From positions 26,789,118 through 26,853,117 of the forward strand of contig NC_090280.1 in assembly GCF_037392515.1 (NCBI RefSeq): a stretch of DNA of 64,000 nucleotides, given 5' to 3'. Under the pieces are notes generated by a model. It was given only the letters and a program-made list of their open reading frames with translations. It had not been told where the DNA came from and made no database searches. This document shows, piece after piece, positions 22,501 through 31,604 of this stretch; the first letter of the stretch is position 1; every line of letters starts with the position of its first letter. The translations under genes and the position numbers were made by a program. Source of the DNA: Haliotis asinina. Lineage: Eukaryota > Mollusca > Gastropoda > Lepetellida > Haliotidae.

Positions 22501-25500
22501 AACACCTGACCTTCCTCCCTACAGACGTTTTATAACACCTGACCCTCCTCTCTCCCTACAGACGCTTTATAACACCTGACCATCCTTTCTCCGTGTAGAC
22601 GTTTTATGGACAGTATCACGGATGTGGTCAGCGATTCTGTCTCACTACATTCATTATTCATCCACAGACACGTTAGTGCTTCCTTGGGCATGAATAGAAC
22701 ATATGTCGAAAATGACGTTCACTAAGATCAATTCAAATAAACTTTCCGTTCAAACGACATTCTAGCATATGGTGACTGAATGTCACTGAATCTATCGTAC
22801 AAATTCATATATGTCATTCATAATTATTAAGAATAAGGACAAGATTACAACCATTTCCATTCAACTTTTCACAGGGAAACCATCAAAACCGAACATCACC
22901 ACGACTGTCGCTGACCCTGTATCTGGTGATCCTGTCAACCTGACCTGCTCCACAACCTTCCGGAGTCTTCCTACAGACCAGTCCCTGTACCCGTATACTC
23001 TGAACACGTCCTACACCTGGAGGAGAAACAACAGGAGTGTAGACAGCAGTGTAGACAACAGAGTGCACGTGCACGGACAACTCCTGACCATAGACAACGT
23101 CACCAAGGAGGACAAGGGAGTGTACTCCTGTCAATCTGGAGAAGAAGGACTATTGTCAGACTGGAGTCAGGGATACACTCTCAATGTTTTATGTAGGTTC
23201 AGGTTGATTAATATTGAAACAATAACAGAAGCTAGATGTTTCTTCATATACAATCTTCAGAAAATCTGATTCTACTCTATATGTTGTCACTATCAACGTT
23301 TGATGCCTAAACTTCAGGGGAACATGAAGCTTGCCCATCCGCTTATAACTCAGAAACTACAAACTTCCTAAAACGGATTTTCTCATGGCAAGACCCAAGC
23401 TATGGTGTCCGAACCGATTCATCACCACGCCATCTCCTCTGTAGCAATTAGTCTTCACGTATACGCATAAATAGAGACTATCACCTTCGTGTCTACTGAT
23501 ATCAATTATATAAACACGTGCTGATAAGGTTACAAAGGCTTGCCTCGGATATTTTTATCTTAATCAACGAGTGTGATATCAGCAGACACGAGGCTAAAAT
23601 TCTAGTTATAATAAAGAAAACATTCTTCATTAGTTTCATTATCATCTTGAATCTAGATACTAGTATACGGTGGCAGGGGTATGATAGAAGAAAATTTCAA
23701 ATTAGTATTTCTGACCATCTCACATGCATTGCAGATGGACCTGGCCTGATACAGTTTGACGGCACAAGGGACAAGCTGGAGGTAGACGAAGGGAAACCTG
23801 TAACAGTGAGATGTTCTGCTGACTGTAACCCTGCCTGCACTGTAACCTGGTGGGACACATCCAGACAGGTGGTGATTACAGGGCACAGGAAGGCTGTGTT
23901 CTCTATACCAGCTGTAGATGTGTCTGTGTCTGGACAGTACACGTGTCACGTCAACAACAGCCATGGCAGTGCATCGCGGAACCTGACACTGGAGGTTCTC
24001 TGTAAGGCTTCCACGCATTCTGGAAACATACTTTAGAATATGTAACATTTAAAATTATATTTGAATGAGACATGTAATGATTGTTTAAGTTTCTACTCCC
24101 TTCAAATTTCTCAAAACACACAGAGATTCTGGACAAGTGTTTATTAAAACTCGTAATATAGCTCAGGGGTCAATCTTGACTATTAATCTGATGATATGAC
24201 ATCAAGTCAGCGAGATTCTCCACTCTCAAATTCTTCAAAAGCAAAATAAATGAGATCTGAACTGAGGAGAACAAAGCATTATATATTTCCTCTATTATAT
24301 ACATCATTTATATAATTCGACAAACAACCCAGTTTCAGTAAATCCTGACATTTGCGACACTTGCGTCCATCTGAACACATTTCAATGTGATCTTACACCA
24401 TATGTTGTATGTATATTGAATCAAAGGAAGGCTGCTATTTAGTATAGTGAATGTTGCAGCATGTGAGTTAACTGAATCTTGTGTCGATTTCATCGTACCT
24501 GTGGCTGCCGTCTGTTCTGTCCTTATTGTCGTCATCGCTTTTGTCATCGTCGCCGTCGTTTTCCGAAGAAGCAGGAGCAAGAAAGGTATCGTCTTTGTGG
24601 TGATACAATACAATATGAATTATGCTGATATCGTATATCCTGTTATGCATCTCGTCAGTTTTTACAGTTACAGCAAGTGCAACTGAATCCTTTCTGAATG
24701 AAAATTTGCATTAGTAGTGTTTACACTAGGGTATGTTTTATCTGTTTCAGGAGGTACAGTGTACAGGTGAGGACACCCAATAACAGATATCTGTTGTCAG
24801 TATATCATTTCAAGAACAATGAGAAGATCACAGCGTTTACATATGTACGAGTTAAGGTACAGGTTTAGCCCTACAGGTTCAGGGTTACTCGGACACGTTA
24901 AGGTATAGGGTCACTCACATGTGTTAAGGTTCAGTTTTACTCCTACAAGTTCAGCTTAGGATTTACCCCTACAAGTTAAGGTACAGTTTTACTCCTACAA
25001 GTTAAGGTACAGTTTTACTCCTACAAGTTAAGGTACAGTTTTACTCCTACAAGTTAAGGTACAGTTTTACTCCTACAAGTTAAGGTACAGAGCTACTCCT
25101 ACAAAATACGGTTAAGTGTTTCTCTCATAAGGCAAGGTACTGAAAAGAAAGAAAATGATACAGGATTGTACTTTCAAGATGTGCATTACAAATTCAACAT
25201 AATCACAGAAGTTGTTACCAGGTAGGCTCAGGTAGGTAATATCAGCGTTGGCAGCTAACTAATTAAAGGCTGGTCTTTTCGAAGTACAACTTTGCAGACT
25301 GGTGTATGCCGCCTAATGATATGAAATGCTTAATCCTTCACCTCATGCATGTCTTTCAGAGCTGGAGACCGCAGTATGGCTGACAACGAAGCACAATTGC
25401 AACAAGATCCCAGTGGTAAGTATGTGAAATCTTGCAAAGTGTATCGGCGCATGCAATCAGCACTTATTCGTAACCCTTGCAGATTGTATGAATGTAATGC

Positions 25501-28500
25501 ATTCATTGTTCGTAGGGGCGTGAGATAGTCCAGAGATTTTTAGTCAGATCGAGAAAAGTGAGTTTAGTTTTAGCGACATTCCAAAAATATCTGGGCTACA
25601 CCAGAAATGGACACATTGTACTCAAGTGAGGAATCAAATCCGCATTTTCGCCGTAACGATCGAACGCACTAACCACAAGCTAGCAGCTGCCCCACCGCCC
25701 CGTTATGCCGAAGACCCGGGTTCGGTATGCTGAGCGCAACAAACAAACGAATAATTGAAAGTAGTGCTTATGACATCTGGATAGGATATGTCTAGTAACA
25801 GTGGCACTGTCAGTGGTCACATATAACGTGATACATGTAATTTAAGCATTGTATCGGGAGATGACGCGAACGCCATTATACATCAGGTCGCACAAGAAGA
25901 AGCAGGGGGAGGCTGGATTTGTATCAAACTTAATAGGTTATGCTCACAAATATCATGTGGAACTTTTGTTCGTCATTACTCAAGGTCAGTTTATTGAACT
26001 GTATGTGTGCAGCAACACCCCACAAGTAATAGAACTCCCAACCCCTACTCCCACCCAAGTGCCACACGACACTCCAACCTCCACCTCCATCCAACCGCCA
26101 CGCGCCATCCCAACCCCAACCCAATCGCCACACGCCCCTCCCCTTCCCAACTTCAACCCCCACCTAACCGCCACACGCCACGTACTTGTATTTGTATCAA
26201 ATTCCTTGTACTTGATGTTTGTTTCTAATCAACTTGATTATTTAGAAATCATTCATGGAATATTATTATCTCCCGGCTTGCCCGGAAGATAGGACCTGTG
26301 TTCAAGGAAGATGAATTATGTTCCAATGTTAGGAAGAAGATAACCCCCCAGGATATATAAAGTGACCTTGAACTACATGTTGGGAAAAACACCCGTTCGC
26401 AAACGAAGCAACTGAAAAGCCGCTATAGTTAATCAGCCACACATGACCCGAGTAATACCAAGGTCCTTGTGCTGCATTTCATGTGTCAAGGAGAGGTAGG
26501 GTGGCCCAGTAGCTAAAGCGTTCTCTCGTCAAGCCGGAAGTCAGGGTTCGATTCCCTACTTCGGTATAACATGCGAAGTCCATTTCTGGTGTCCCCCACC
26601 GTGACATTGCTGAAAGAATGCTAAAATTGGCGTAAATCCAAATTTATTTATTCATTCATCTACGTCACACACATTATTGTTAGCATGCTGTTTACTGCAG
26701 AATAAATAGTGGAATAACTGTAGGTCGGCCAAATGTTCCACAGACCGAGAAAAACACCATGCGCTCTCGCATATTATCTGACAAGCCACACCTTGTGATA
26801 AATAATAAGCAAAATTTCATATGCATGTGCTCACAAATGCTTTACTGATGTACAATGTCATACTGATTACACAGTTGTTGATTACAGAGAGCAATGGGTG
26901 ACAAGCAGTGTTTAGGATTGGGTGACAAGCAGTGTTTAGGATTGGGTGACAACCAGTGTTTAGGATTGGGTGACAAGCAGTGTTTAGGATTGGGTGACAA
27001 GCAGTGTTTAGGATTGGGTGACAAGCAGTGTTTAGGATTGGGTGACAAGGAGTGTTTAGGATTGGGTGACAAGCAGTGTTTAGGATTGGGTGACAAGCAG
27101 TGTTTAGGATTGGGTGACAAGCAGTGTTTAGGATTGGGTGACAAGCAGTGTTTAGGATTGGGTGATTGAATGTTAAGCTGTTACGTAATAGGTACGTTTT
27201 CGAAATTTCAAGTAGATCTTTAAGAATCTACAAGTACAAGTAATCTACCCCGTGAAATTCTAGATGCTCTTCACAAAATATTAACGGTTAGACTGTCTGC
27301 TTCATTTACGTCTGGCATCATGTCCCAGTTGCTGAAGTCAATGCTCATGATGTTAAACACGAGGTTGTCTGGTCGAGGCTCGATGTTACAACCAGCTGCC
27401 ATAGCTGGGATATTGCTGAGTGCGATGTAAAGGCCTGTAGAACCATTGATATTATTTCTTCTTGTAATACTTGTTTCTGACTATATACTTCTACCTACAG
27501 ACCTGTATGCCAAGGTGAACAAAAAGAGAAGGCGCAGGAGAGAAGGTATAGTCCATCTTTCTATCCTTGTGGTCAGTGAGTCTCACCTTAGGTGAGGTAG
27601 CCTAGTGGATAAAGCGTTCGCTAGTTACGCTGAAGATCCGGATTCGATTCTCCATATGGGTTTAATGAAGACCATTTCCGGTGTCCCCGCCGTGATGTTG
27701 ATGGAATATTGCTAAAAGCGGCGTAAAGCAAATCTCACTTGAGGTGATCTATACATGACGTCATCTACACCCCATGACGTCATCTACGCCCCATGACGTC
27801 ATCTTAGGTCCTGACTATTTAACCTCAGCGGTGTGTCCGTGTGTATTTTCTGTGACAATGTGTGGATGGAGGTGCCGTCTAGAGCACTGACATTCACCGT
27901 GTTTAATGGCTGTCCTTGTCTGTCATGAAAGAAACTATGGTTATGGGTGCGAATCCCCAAATATGGTTCTGTGTTTGTCAGCATCAGACCAAAGGTGTTT
28001 AACCCAAGCTGTAGTCAGTGTCACTGACGGATGTACAAAAAATCACTTTAACGAAGATTCGCGAACCTCGCACACACACTCGCTGTTTTTGACACCTACT
28101 CATCAGGTGTCTTTGTTGGAAGAGATTACTGTAAGTTTGACATCCTATAGAAGCCTTTTTTTCATTAATTTCCAAATGCACATGTTGAATTATTAAGTTA
28201 CAAACTTGAAAATTCAAGAAAATAAGTTGAAAAAATCGAAAGCCCGAATGACCCATCAAGGCTTCAGTACCAATCTCACACAACTCTTCTATAGTTCATT
28301 TACTTTGTTCTCTTTTCCACAGTGTCTGATGTTTATGCCACGGTACAGAGGGCTCAATGTAAACACTTCATGAACAGAGCTTATGCCGGCGCAGGGCCAT
28401 CGGTAAGTGTTTACGGGAACTGTTTTCCTACAATACAAAACTGACAGGAAGATAATTTATTACCATTCAGTCAGTGTGTCGTATAGACATGGATACGAAA

Positions 28501-29715
28501 TAGGCAACGTAAGGTGATGGGTGACTGAGTGAGTTTGGTTTTACGCCGCTTTCAGCAATATACCTGCAACATCACCACGGGGGAACTCCAGAAATGGACT
28601 TTCACATTGTACTAATGTGGATAATCGAACCGGGGCCTTCGGCGTGAGGAGCGAACGCTTTATCCTCTAGGCCACCCTGCGCCCCGCGAGATAATGAAAG
28701 CAATTGCGAAGATCAATGCTCATTATGTAAACCATTGATTTTCTCGTTCATTCATTGACGTCAACTGCTGAGTGTTGCGTAAAGCAAACCTAACATATCA
28801 TAAAACATATGTCAACACAGAACAGCATCACTTAGTTCACCAATGGGTTTAGTGTAAAGAGAAAAATACAAATAGCTCGCAGCTGTCAGATCGAGGCCAC
28901 AGACAAAGTTCTAAAACAATGTTTTTCTTTCATTAAGAACGAACTTACGTATCACTAGCAGAAGGACAGTATTACTTCTATCAATAATTTCAACGTTGTT
29001 ACATTATGTTCTTATTCATTTAAGTAATGCAAAAACTTACAAAAGTTACCAATAAGTTCGGTTCCTCATAAAAAAGCAAGACTTATATGGGCATTAACAT
29101 TACAAGTCATTTCAAGAGCCTGAACAACACATGCAATGTAATAAATGAGATGTGTGAAGATATCATGTGTTCAGTACATCATATTGTTGAGGTCATATGT
29201 TTGCTGTCTCCAGTCGGAAAATGCAGTTCTAATCGACTATGCAGGACCAGTCGCTGCCGAATACAACAACTGTGGCGAAACGGTATGTTTATTATACATA
29301 TCCTCCCAACTTCCGGGAAGAGACGTCCCTGATTGGCTGACACAATGCCGAAACGACTCTAAGTTGCTACGAACACAAAGAGAAAGCATTATCTGCATTA
29401 GTGAACTGTAAACAGTAAATGTACCAGGTGCAGATTTGGGTTCAGTCATGAAATAAATTCCCCTGATAGAAAAGTTAGACATTTGTAAGTGCAGTTGTGT
29501 TAAAATTTCAGAATGATGATGGTCTGACCTACGCCGATCTTGCCCTTGAATCGCCTACCTTGATCGACGGCCAACCAATCATACACAGAAGGGAGGAGCC
29601 TGTGGTATATGAAGAGATTGACTTCGCCCTCAGCCCCGGGCCACAGCTTCCGGACAAGATATGGGAGGTGGAAGAGCAGGAGGATGAGGAGAGACGACAG
29701 TGCCTCTGGGAGTGA
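16484..29715 (+). CDS. Multi-exon Ig-superfamily receptor with ITIM-type tyrosine motifs (gene span)
   Basis: Eleven exons: 16484-16547, 18308-18652, 22875-23192, 23735-24001, 24460-24585, 24751-24766, 25360-25415, 27501-27545, 28323-28402, 29214-29282, 29512-29715. They sum to 1590 nt, an exact 530 codons with stop, and every junction keeps frame. The product is a type I membrane protein: signal peptide (1-21), Ig-like domain 1 without cysteines (22-137), Ig 2 (137-243), Ig 3 (243-332), transmembrane helix (about 340-363, followed by FRRSRSKK), and a cytoplasmic tail with Y400 (DLYAKV), Y417 (DVYATV), Y448, Y469 (LTYADL) and Y495 (VVYEEI). The last two fit the ITIM consensus S/I/V/L-x-Y-x-x-I/V/L, which recruits SH2 phosphatases in vertebrate receptors. 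Extracellular exons are symmetrical phase 1-1, typical of Ig genes. Ligand unknown. Exon 1 is the least certain part. Confidence 0.8.
17190..17335 (+). repeat. tRNA-derived SINE
   Basis: tRNA-like head ending in the B-box GCGGGTTCGATTCCC near 17233, then the family body (GAAGCCCATTTCAGGTATTC) and tail AATATTGCGAAACGCGGCGC, AAAACTCACTCACTCGC. Lies in the first intron of the Ig/ITIM gene model. Confidence 0.7.
18009..18072 (-). repeat. SINE 3'-tail fragment
   Basis: The + strand reads gtgagttttagttttacgcc then gcaatattccagcaatatta: the complement of the shared SINE tail and the sequence before it. The remainder is missing. Confidence 0.7.
18308..18652 (+). CDS. Exon 2: Ig-like domain 1, no cysteines
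   Basis: Bounded by acceptor tgtttcag| and donor C|gtaagt, phase 1-1. The 115 residues follow a V-type Ig plan (GQSVNMTW, VDVQDVGVYNLTT) but both disulfide positions are replaced: Trp/Thr region instead of the B-strand Cys, Leu in Y-x-L instead of Y-x-C. Seven N-glycosylation sequons (NMT, NVS, NRT, NST, NGT, NTS, NLT) are present. Confidence 0.8.
18977..22608 (+). repeat. 37-bp minisatellite, about 98 copies, in intron 2
   Basis: The unit begins acgttttataacacctgacc and finishes ttcctttctccctacag; variants alternate between 'ccttcctttctcc' and 'cctacctctctcc'. Units are highly similar over 3.6 kb. A higher-order copy of 48 units (1776 bp) is visible: the variant cgtttcataa is at 19311 and again at 21087, and gttttgtaac at 20311 and again at 22087. 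A nested 8-unit (296 bp) duplication links 20311 to 20607. The last units (from about 22395) are more diverged (tccgtgcagacac). Every unit has a CTGAC, a pyrimidine run and CAG, as in a 3' splice site. Confidence 0.95.
22875..23192 (+). CDS. Exon 3: Ig domain 2
   Basis: Acceptor acttttcacag| and donor T|gtaggt, phase 1-1, 106 residues. Classical Ig landmarks: GDPVNLTC (B-strand Cys), YTWRR (core Trp), LLTIDNVTKEDKGVYSCQ (D-x-G-x-Y-x-C). The preceding in-frame codons belong to the intron. Confidence 0.88.
23735..24001 (+). CDS. Exon 4: Ig domain 3
   Basis: Acceptor catgcattgcag| and donor T|gtaagg, phase 1-1, 89 residues. GKPVTVRC, CTVTWWDTS and SVSGQYTCHV give the Cys-Trp-Cys core; an extra C-x3-C (CNPAC) lies just before the core Trp and could form an additional disulfide. 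Resembles I-set/C2-set domains of CEACAM- or hemicentin-type proteins. Confidence 0.88.
24460..24585 (+). CDS. Exon 5: transmembrane segment
   Basis: Acceptor gaatgttgcag|, donor G|gtatcg, phase 1-1. Encodes a short stalk (CELTESC), about 24 hydrophobic residues (DFIVPVAAVCSVLIVV then IAFVIVAVVF) and the basic stop-transfer RRSRSKK. This fixes type I topology. Confidence 0.88.
24751..24766 (+). CDS. Exon 6: 16-nt microexon
   Basis: Acceptor tctgtttcag| and donor acag|gtgagg enclose 16 nt that complete Gly and encode T-V-Y plus two bases of Arg. It changes the phase from 1 to 2, and the next exon enters in phase 2, which supports its reality. Confidence 0.75.
24890..25110 (+). repeat. 25-bp minisatellite in intron 6
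   Basis: Repeats of the unit tactcctacaagttaaggta plus cagtt, about six to eight copies; the central ones (from about 24975) are nearly identical and the outer ones are degenerate. Confidence 0.85.
25360..25415 (+). CDS. Exon 7: cytoplasmic juxtamembrane segment
   Basis: Acceptor gtctttcag| and donor agtg|gtaagt, phase 2 in and phase 1 out. Encodes RAGDRSMADNEAQLQQDPS, a polar tail segment without tyrosine. Confidence 0.75.
25555..25710 (-). repeat. tRNA-derived SINE (diverged)
   Basis: The + strand carries gtgagtttagttttagcgac, caccagaaatggacacattg, then the complement of a tRNA head (aacgcactaaccacaagcta). In intron 7 of the receptor gene. Confidence 0.65.
26036..26180 (+). repeat. C-rich degenerate tandem repeat
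   Basis: Irregular copies of 'aaccgccacacgccatccca' with 'cctccacctcc' between them; almost no G. Low-complexity DNA that creates overlapping spurious ORFs on both strands. Confidence 0.7.
26493..26665 (+). repeat. tRNA-derived SINE with clear A and B boxes
   Basis: ggtggcccagtagctaaagc (A-box region) and gtcagggttcgattccctac (B box) form the tRNA-like head; the body reads tccatttctggtgtccccca and the tail ctaaaattggcgtaaatcca. Good copy of the second SINE family. Confidence 0.8.
26892..27167 (+). repeat. 24-bp minisatellite, about 11 copies, open in both strands
   Basis: Unit gggtgacaagcagtgtttag plus gatt. As 24 is a multiple of three and the unit has no stop in one frame on each strand, it gives an open + frame repeating GDKQCLGL and an open - frame repeating SPNPKHCL. 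Single-base variants (aaccag, aaggag) occur. It lies in intron 7, so translation is unlikely. Confidence 0.92.
27305..27432 (+). repeat. SINE 3' half
   Basis: Reads gctcatgatgttaaacacga, ggttgtctggtcgaggctcg, catagctgggatattgctga, gtgcgatgtaaagg in the sense order of the reference SINE; the ACTC tail is lost. Confidence 0.7.
27501..27545 (+). CDS. Exon 8: DLYAKV tyrosine motif and basic stretch
   Basis: Acceptor cttctacctacag| and donor gaag|gtatag, phase 1-1, 15 codons: DLYAKVNKKRRRRREG across the split. Y400-A-K-V is an SH2-type Y-x-x-V site; Asp at -2 means it is not a strict ITIM. Confidence 0.8.
27589..27735 (+). repeat. tRNA-derived SINE
   Basis: gaggtagcctagtggataaa (A-box region), ccggattcgattctccatat (B box), catttccggtgtccccgccg, then ttgctaaaagcggcgtaaag. 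Inserted directly upstream of the triple CRE array in intron 8. Confidence 0.82.
27756..27801. promoter_or_regulatory. Three perfect CRE-type sites (TGACGTCA) in a 19-bp tandem
   Basis: TGACGTCA at 27756-27763, 27775-27782 and 27794-27801, separated by ctacaccccatga-type spacers. Exact 19-bp period. CREB/ATF family proteins bind this palindrome; an intronic enhancer role is inference. Confidence 0.6.
28323..28402 (+). CDS. Exon 9: DVYATV tyrosine motif
   Basis: Acceptor ctcttttccacag| and donor catcg|gtaagt, phase 1 in and 0 out. Encodes VSDVYATVQRAQCKHFMNRA and a Gly/Ala/Pro stretch. Y417 lies in a motif parallel to DLYAKV of exon 8, as if tail exons arose by duplication. Confidence 0.8.
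28525..28690 (-). repeat. tRNA-derived SINE
   Basis: The + strand starts gagtgagtttggttttacgc, continues ctccagaaatggactttcac, then cgaaccggggccttcggcgt and aacgctttatcctctaggcc (complement of the tRNA head). In intron 9. Confidence 0.82.
29214..29282 (+). CDS. Exon 10: cytoplasmic tail segment
   Basis: Acceptor ttgctgtctccag| and donor aacg|gtatgt, phase 0-0, 23 codons (SENAVLIDYAGPVAAEYNNC then GET). Two tyrosines, Y448 (IDYAGP) and Y454; neither is a strict ITIM. Confidence 0.75.
29512..29715 (+). CDS. Exon 11: terminal exon with two ITIM-type motifs
   Basis: Acceptor taaaatttcag|, phase 0, stop TGA at 29713-29715. GLTYADLAL (Y469) and PVVYEEIDF (Y495) both match S/I/V/L-x-Y-x-x-I/V/L. 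They are 26 residues apart, too far for a classical ITAM (Y-x-x-L, 6-12 residues, Y-x-x-L) but typical for paired ITIM tails. The end is strongly acidic (EVEEQEDEERRQ). Confidence 0.85.
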   Translation, partial: NDDGLTYADLALESPTLIDGQPIIHRREEPVVYEEIDFALSPGPQLPDKIWEVEEQEDEERRQCLWE

Positions 29716-29880
29716 AGATGAATGAACCTTGAGAATCTACAGCTGCAGGACAAGACCATGGATGTGGAAGAGCTGGAGGAGGGAGGCAATGCTTCAAGGA
29801 GTGAAGATGAAAGACACTTGCGTATCTTCAGCTGCCAGACAAGACCTGGGAGGTTGAATTGGGAGTAGAGGAGAATCTCA
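29640..29880 (+). repeat. Diverged tandem repeat of about 100 bp across the stop codon
   Basis: Words of the terminal exon (cagcttccggacaagatatg, gaggtggaagagcaggagga, gggagtgaagatgaatgaac) recur downstream of the stop as cagctgcaggacaagaccat..., and again as cagctgccagacaagacctg.... So the 3' UTR contains copies of the coding end, and the present stop lies in the first copy. Confidence 0.7.
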
Positions 29881-30409
29881 AGGTTACAGTGGTTACATTG
29901 GTGTTTTTATATACAAGGTTGTGCACTGGTCGTAGGGAGAGAAGCAATAGCTTATAATTCGCCCCAAAGGCGATCAGTTTACTTAAGCATTCTCATGACA
30001 GTATTTTCTTCCCCTATACGTAGTAGGGAATCTACCTCCTTTATTTTGTCGAATTACACTAAGTTGTGAAAGTATTTTGTCAAACGGTTGTTTCATTTTT
30101 GGAACTCATATAACGTTTAGCATGTTATTGTTCATATACTATAAGCATCTAGTCTTTATAGAGACTTGGCAGGTTGTGTTTTTGAGTTCATCCAACGTTT
30201 GGCATCTTGCTGATCATATAGGTTATGCATCTTGTTTTTCATACAAGGCTAACCATCTTGGTATTTGAATAGACATGGTATGTTGCCTCTTTGGTCGGCA
30301 TTCTAGAAGTTGAGAAGATGAAGAATGAGGATATTTATTATGGAGGTACAACTTCATTATGCTTTGCTGGACAACGACATTAGAATCTAAGTCGAAGGTC
30401 GCCTATACA

Positions 30410-30420
30410 GAATAAAGAGG
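30410..30420 (+). terminator. Candidate poly(A) signal of the receptor gene
   Basis: AATAAA at 30411-30416, about 700 bp after the stop. Other A-rich matches are absent in the intervening sequence as far as I can see; real cleavage site not determinable. Confidence 0.35.
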
Positions 30421-30670
30421 TCGTAAGTCTATGTTAAGGTGTAGAAGTTACGATCGCCCTAGCGCTGAGTTTTTGTTACTTCTATGTTAAGGTATGAAAG
30501 TTAAGATCACCTAAGCTCTAAGATCGTCGTAAGTCTATGTTAAGGTGTTACGGTCACCTTAGCGTTACGACAGCCTTGAGTCTTTGTTAAGATCGCCTTA
30601 CCGCTGAGTTTCTGTTACGTTTATGTTAAGGTACGAAAGCTGAGCTCTAAGATCGTCTGAAGTCTATGAT
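30420..30670 (+). repeat. Degenerate tandem repeat ('gtaagtctatgttaaggt')
   Basis: Words such as cgtaagtctatgttaaggtg and ttacgatcgccctagcgctg recur irregularly. Related sequence occurs at about 34755-34890. Probably an old MITE-derived array. Confidence 0.55.
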
Positions 30671-30674
30671 AAGG

Positions 30675-30985
30675 CATTGGGGAAGATATACGTGTCACTC
30701 ATGTTAGGTTAAGGTATGGGGGACGGTATACGTGTCACTGATGTTATGTTAAGGTATTGGGGACGGTATACGTATCACTGATGTTATGTTAAGGTATTGG
30801 GGACGGTATACGTATCACTGATGTTATGTTAAGGTGTTGGGGACGGTATAAGTACCACTGATGTTATGTTAGGGAATGGGGGACGGTATACGTGTCACTG
30901 ATGTTATGTTAAGGTATGGGGGACGGTATACGTGTCACTGATGTTATGTTAAGGTGTGGGGACGGTATACGTGTCACAGATGTTC
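30675..30985 (+). repeat. 40-bp minisatellite, about eight copies
   Basis: Unit ggacggtatacgtgtcactg followed by atgttatgttaaggtattgg. Copies differ at a few positions (cgtatcactg, agtaccactg). Confidence 0.9.
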
Positions 30986-31227
30986 ATGCTGACATTGACA
31001 TGTCATCATCTCAGTATGTATAAACAATTCAAAACTGCATGGAAGTAAAAAGGGGGGCTTTCTTCTTTCTAACTTTTTCAAAATGTCGCATTGAAGAATA
31101 CCTGGTGCATTCATTCTTGGCACCTGGTCCAGAAGTAGTGAATAACCAGCGTAAAGTCTAACACTACAGTCACACAGGGTTTGCTGTTATTATATTTTAT
31201 TATATTAATGCGACTTTTTTTCTATTG

Positions 31228-31337
31228 AGAACTATGCCTTCTTCCACGAAACACTTAGTGATCGTAAGTCACTAAGGTTAAAGAAAGGGAGTTAAGGTTC
31301 ACCTTAGTAAAGGTTGCTTTGTGAAAGAAGCCCCCAT
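31228..31337. mobile_element. MITE-like hairpin element
   Basis: The left end gccttcttccacgaaacact and the right end ggttgctttgtgaaagaagc are imperfect inverted repeats around an inner cttagtga / cctaagg-like stem. About 110 bp, no coding capacity. TSD not clear. Confidence 0.5.
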
Positions 31338-31604
31338 GGTATGCTGTAGTATTCTACTATCTCGTTAAACATGGAATGTGCCAATCCTCAAATTATTTTA
31401 ATTCTGTATTTGCTATTTTGCAATGCCTGTTTCTGGTAAATAAATGCTTGAGCAACTAGCGTCTTACATTTTTTGTCACACTCAGCAATACCACCAAAAG
31501 GGTCTGTAACGCCTAGACATTCCAGCAACAAGTTTCCCGACCACTCATTGGTAAAATAATACAAAGGGATGCATATGTGCATACTGTTAGGTTCCAGCTG
31601 TCCA

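Noticed and set aside
18977-22608. CRISPR-like array because of regular repeats
   Set aside because: Units are contiguous with no spacers; it is a minisatellite.
25849-26292. 147-codon Pro/Thr/His-rich ORF
   Set aside because: The central part is the C-rich low-complexity repeat at 26036-26180 inside an intron; flanks show no conserved coding or splice sites.
29512-29640. Classical ITAM in the receptor tail
   Set aside because: The two tyrosine motifs are 26 residues apart, beyond the 6-12 residue ITAM spacing; ITIM-type is the better reading.
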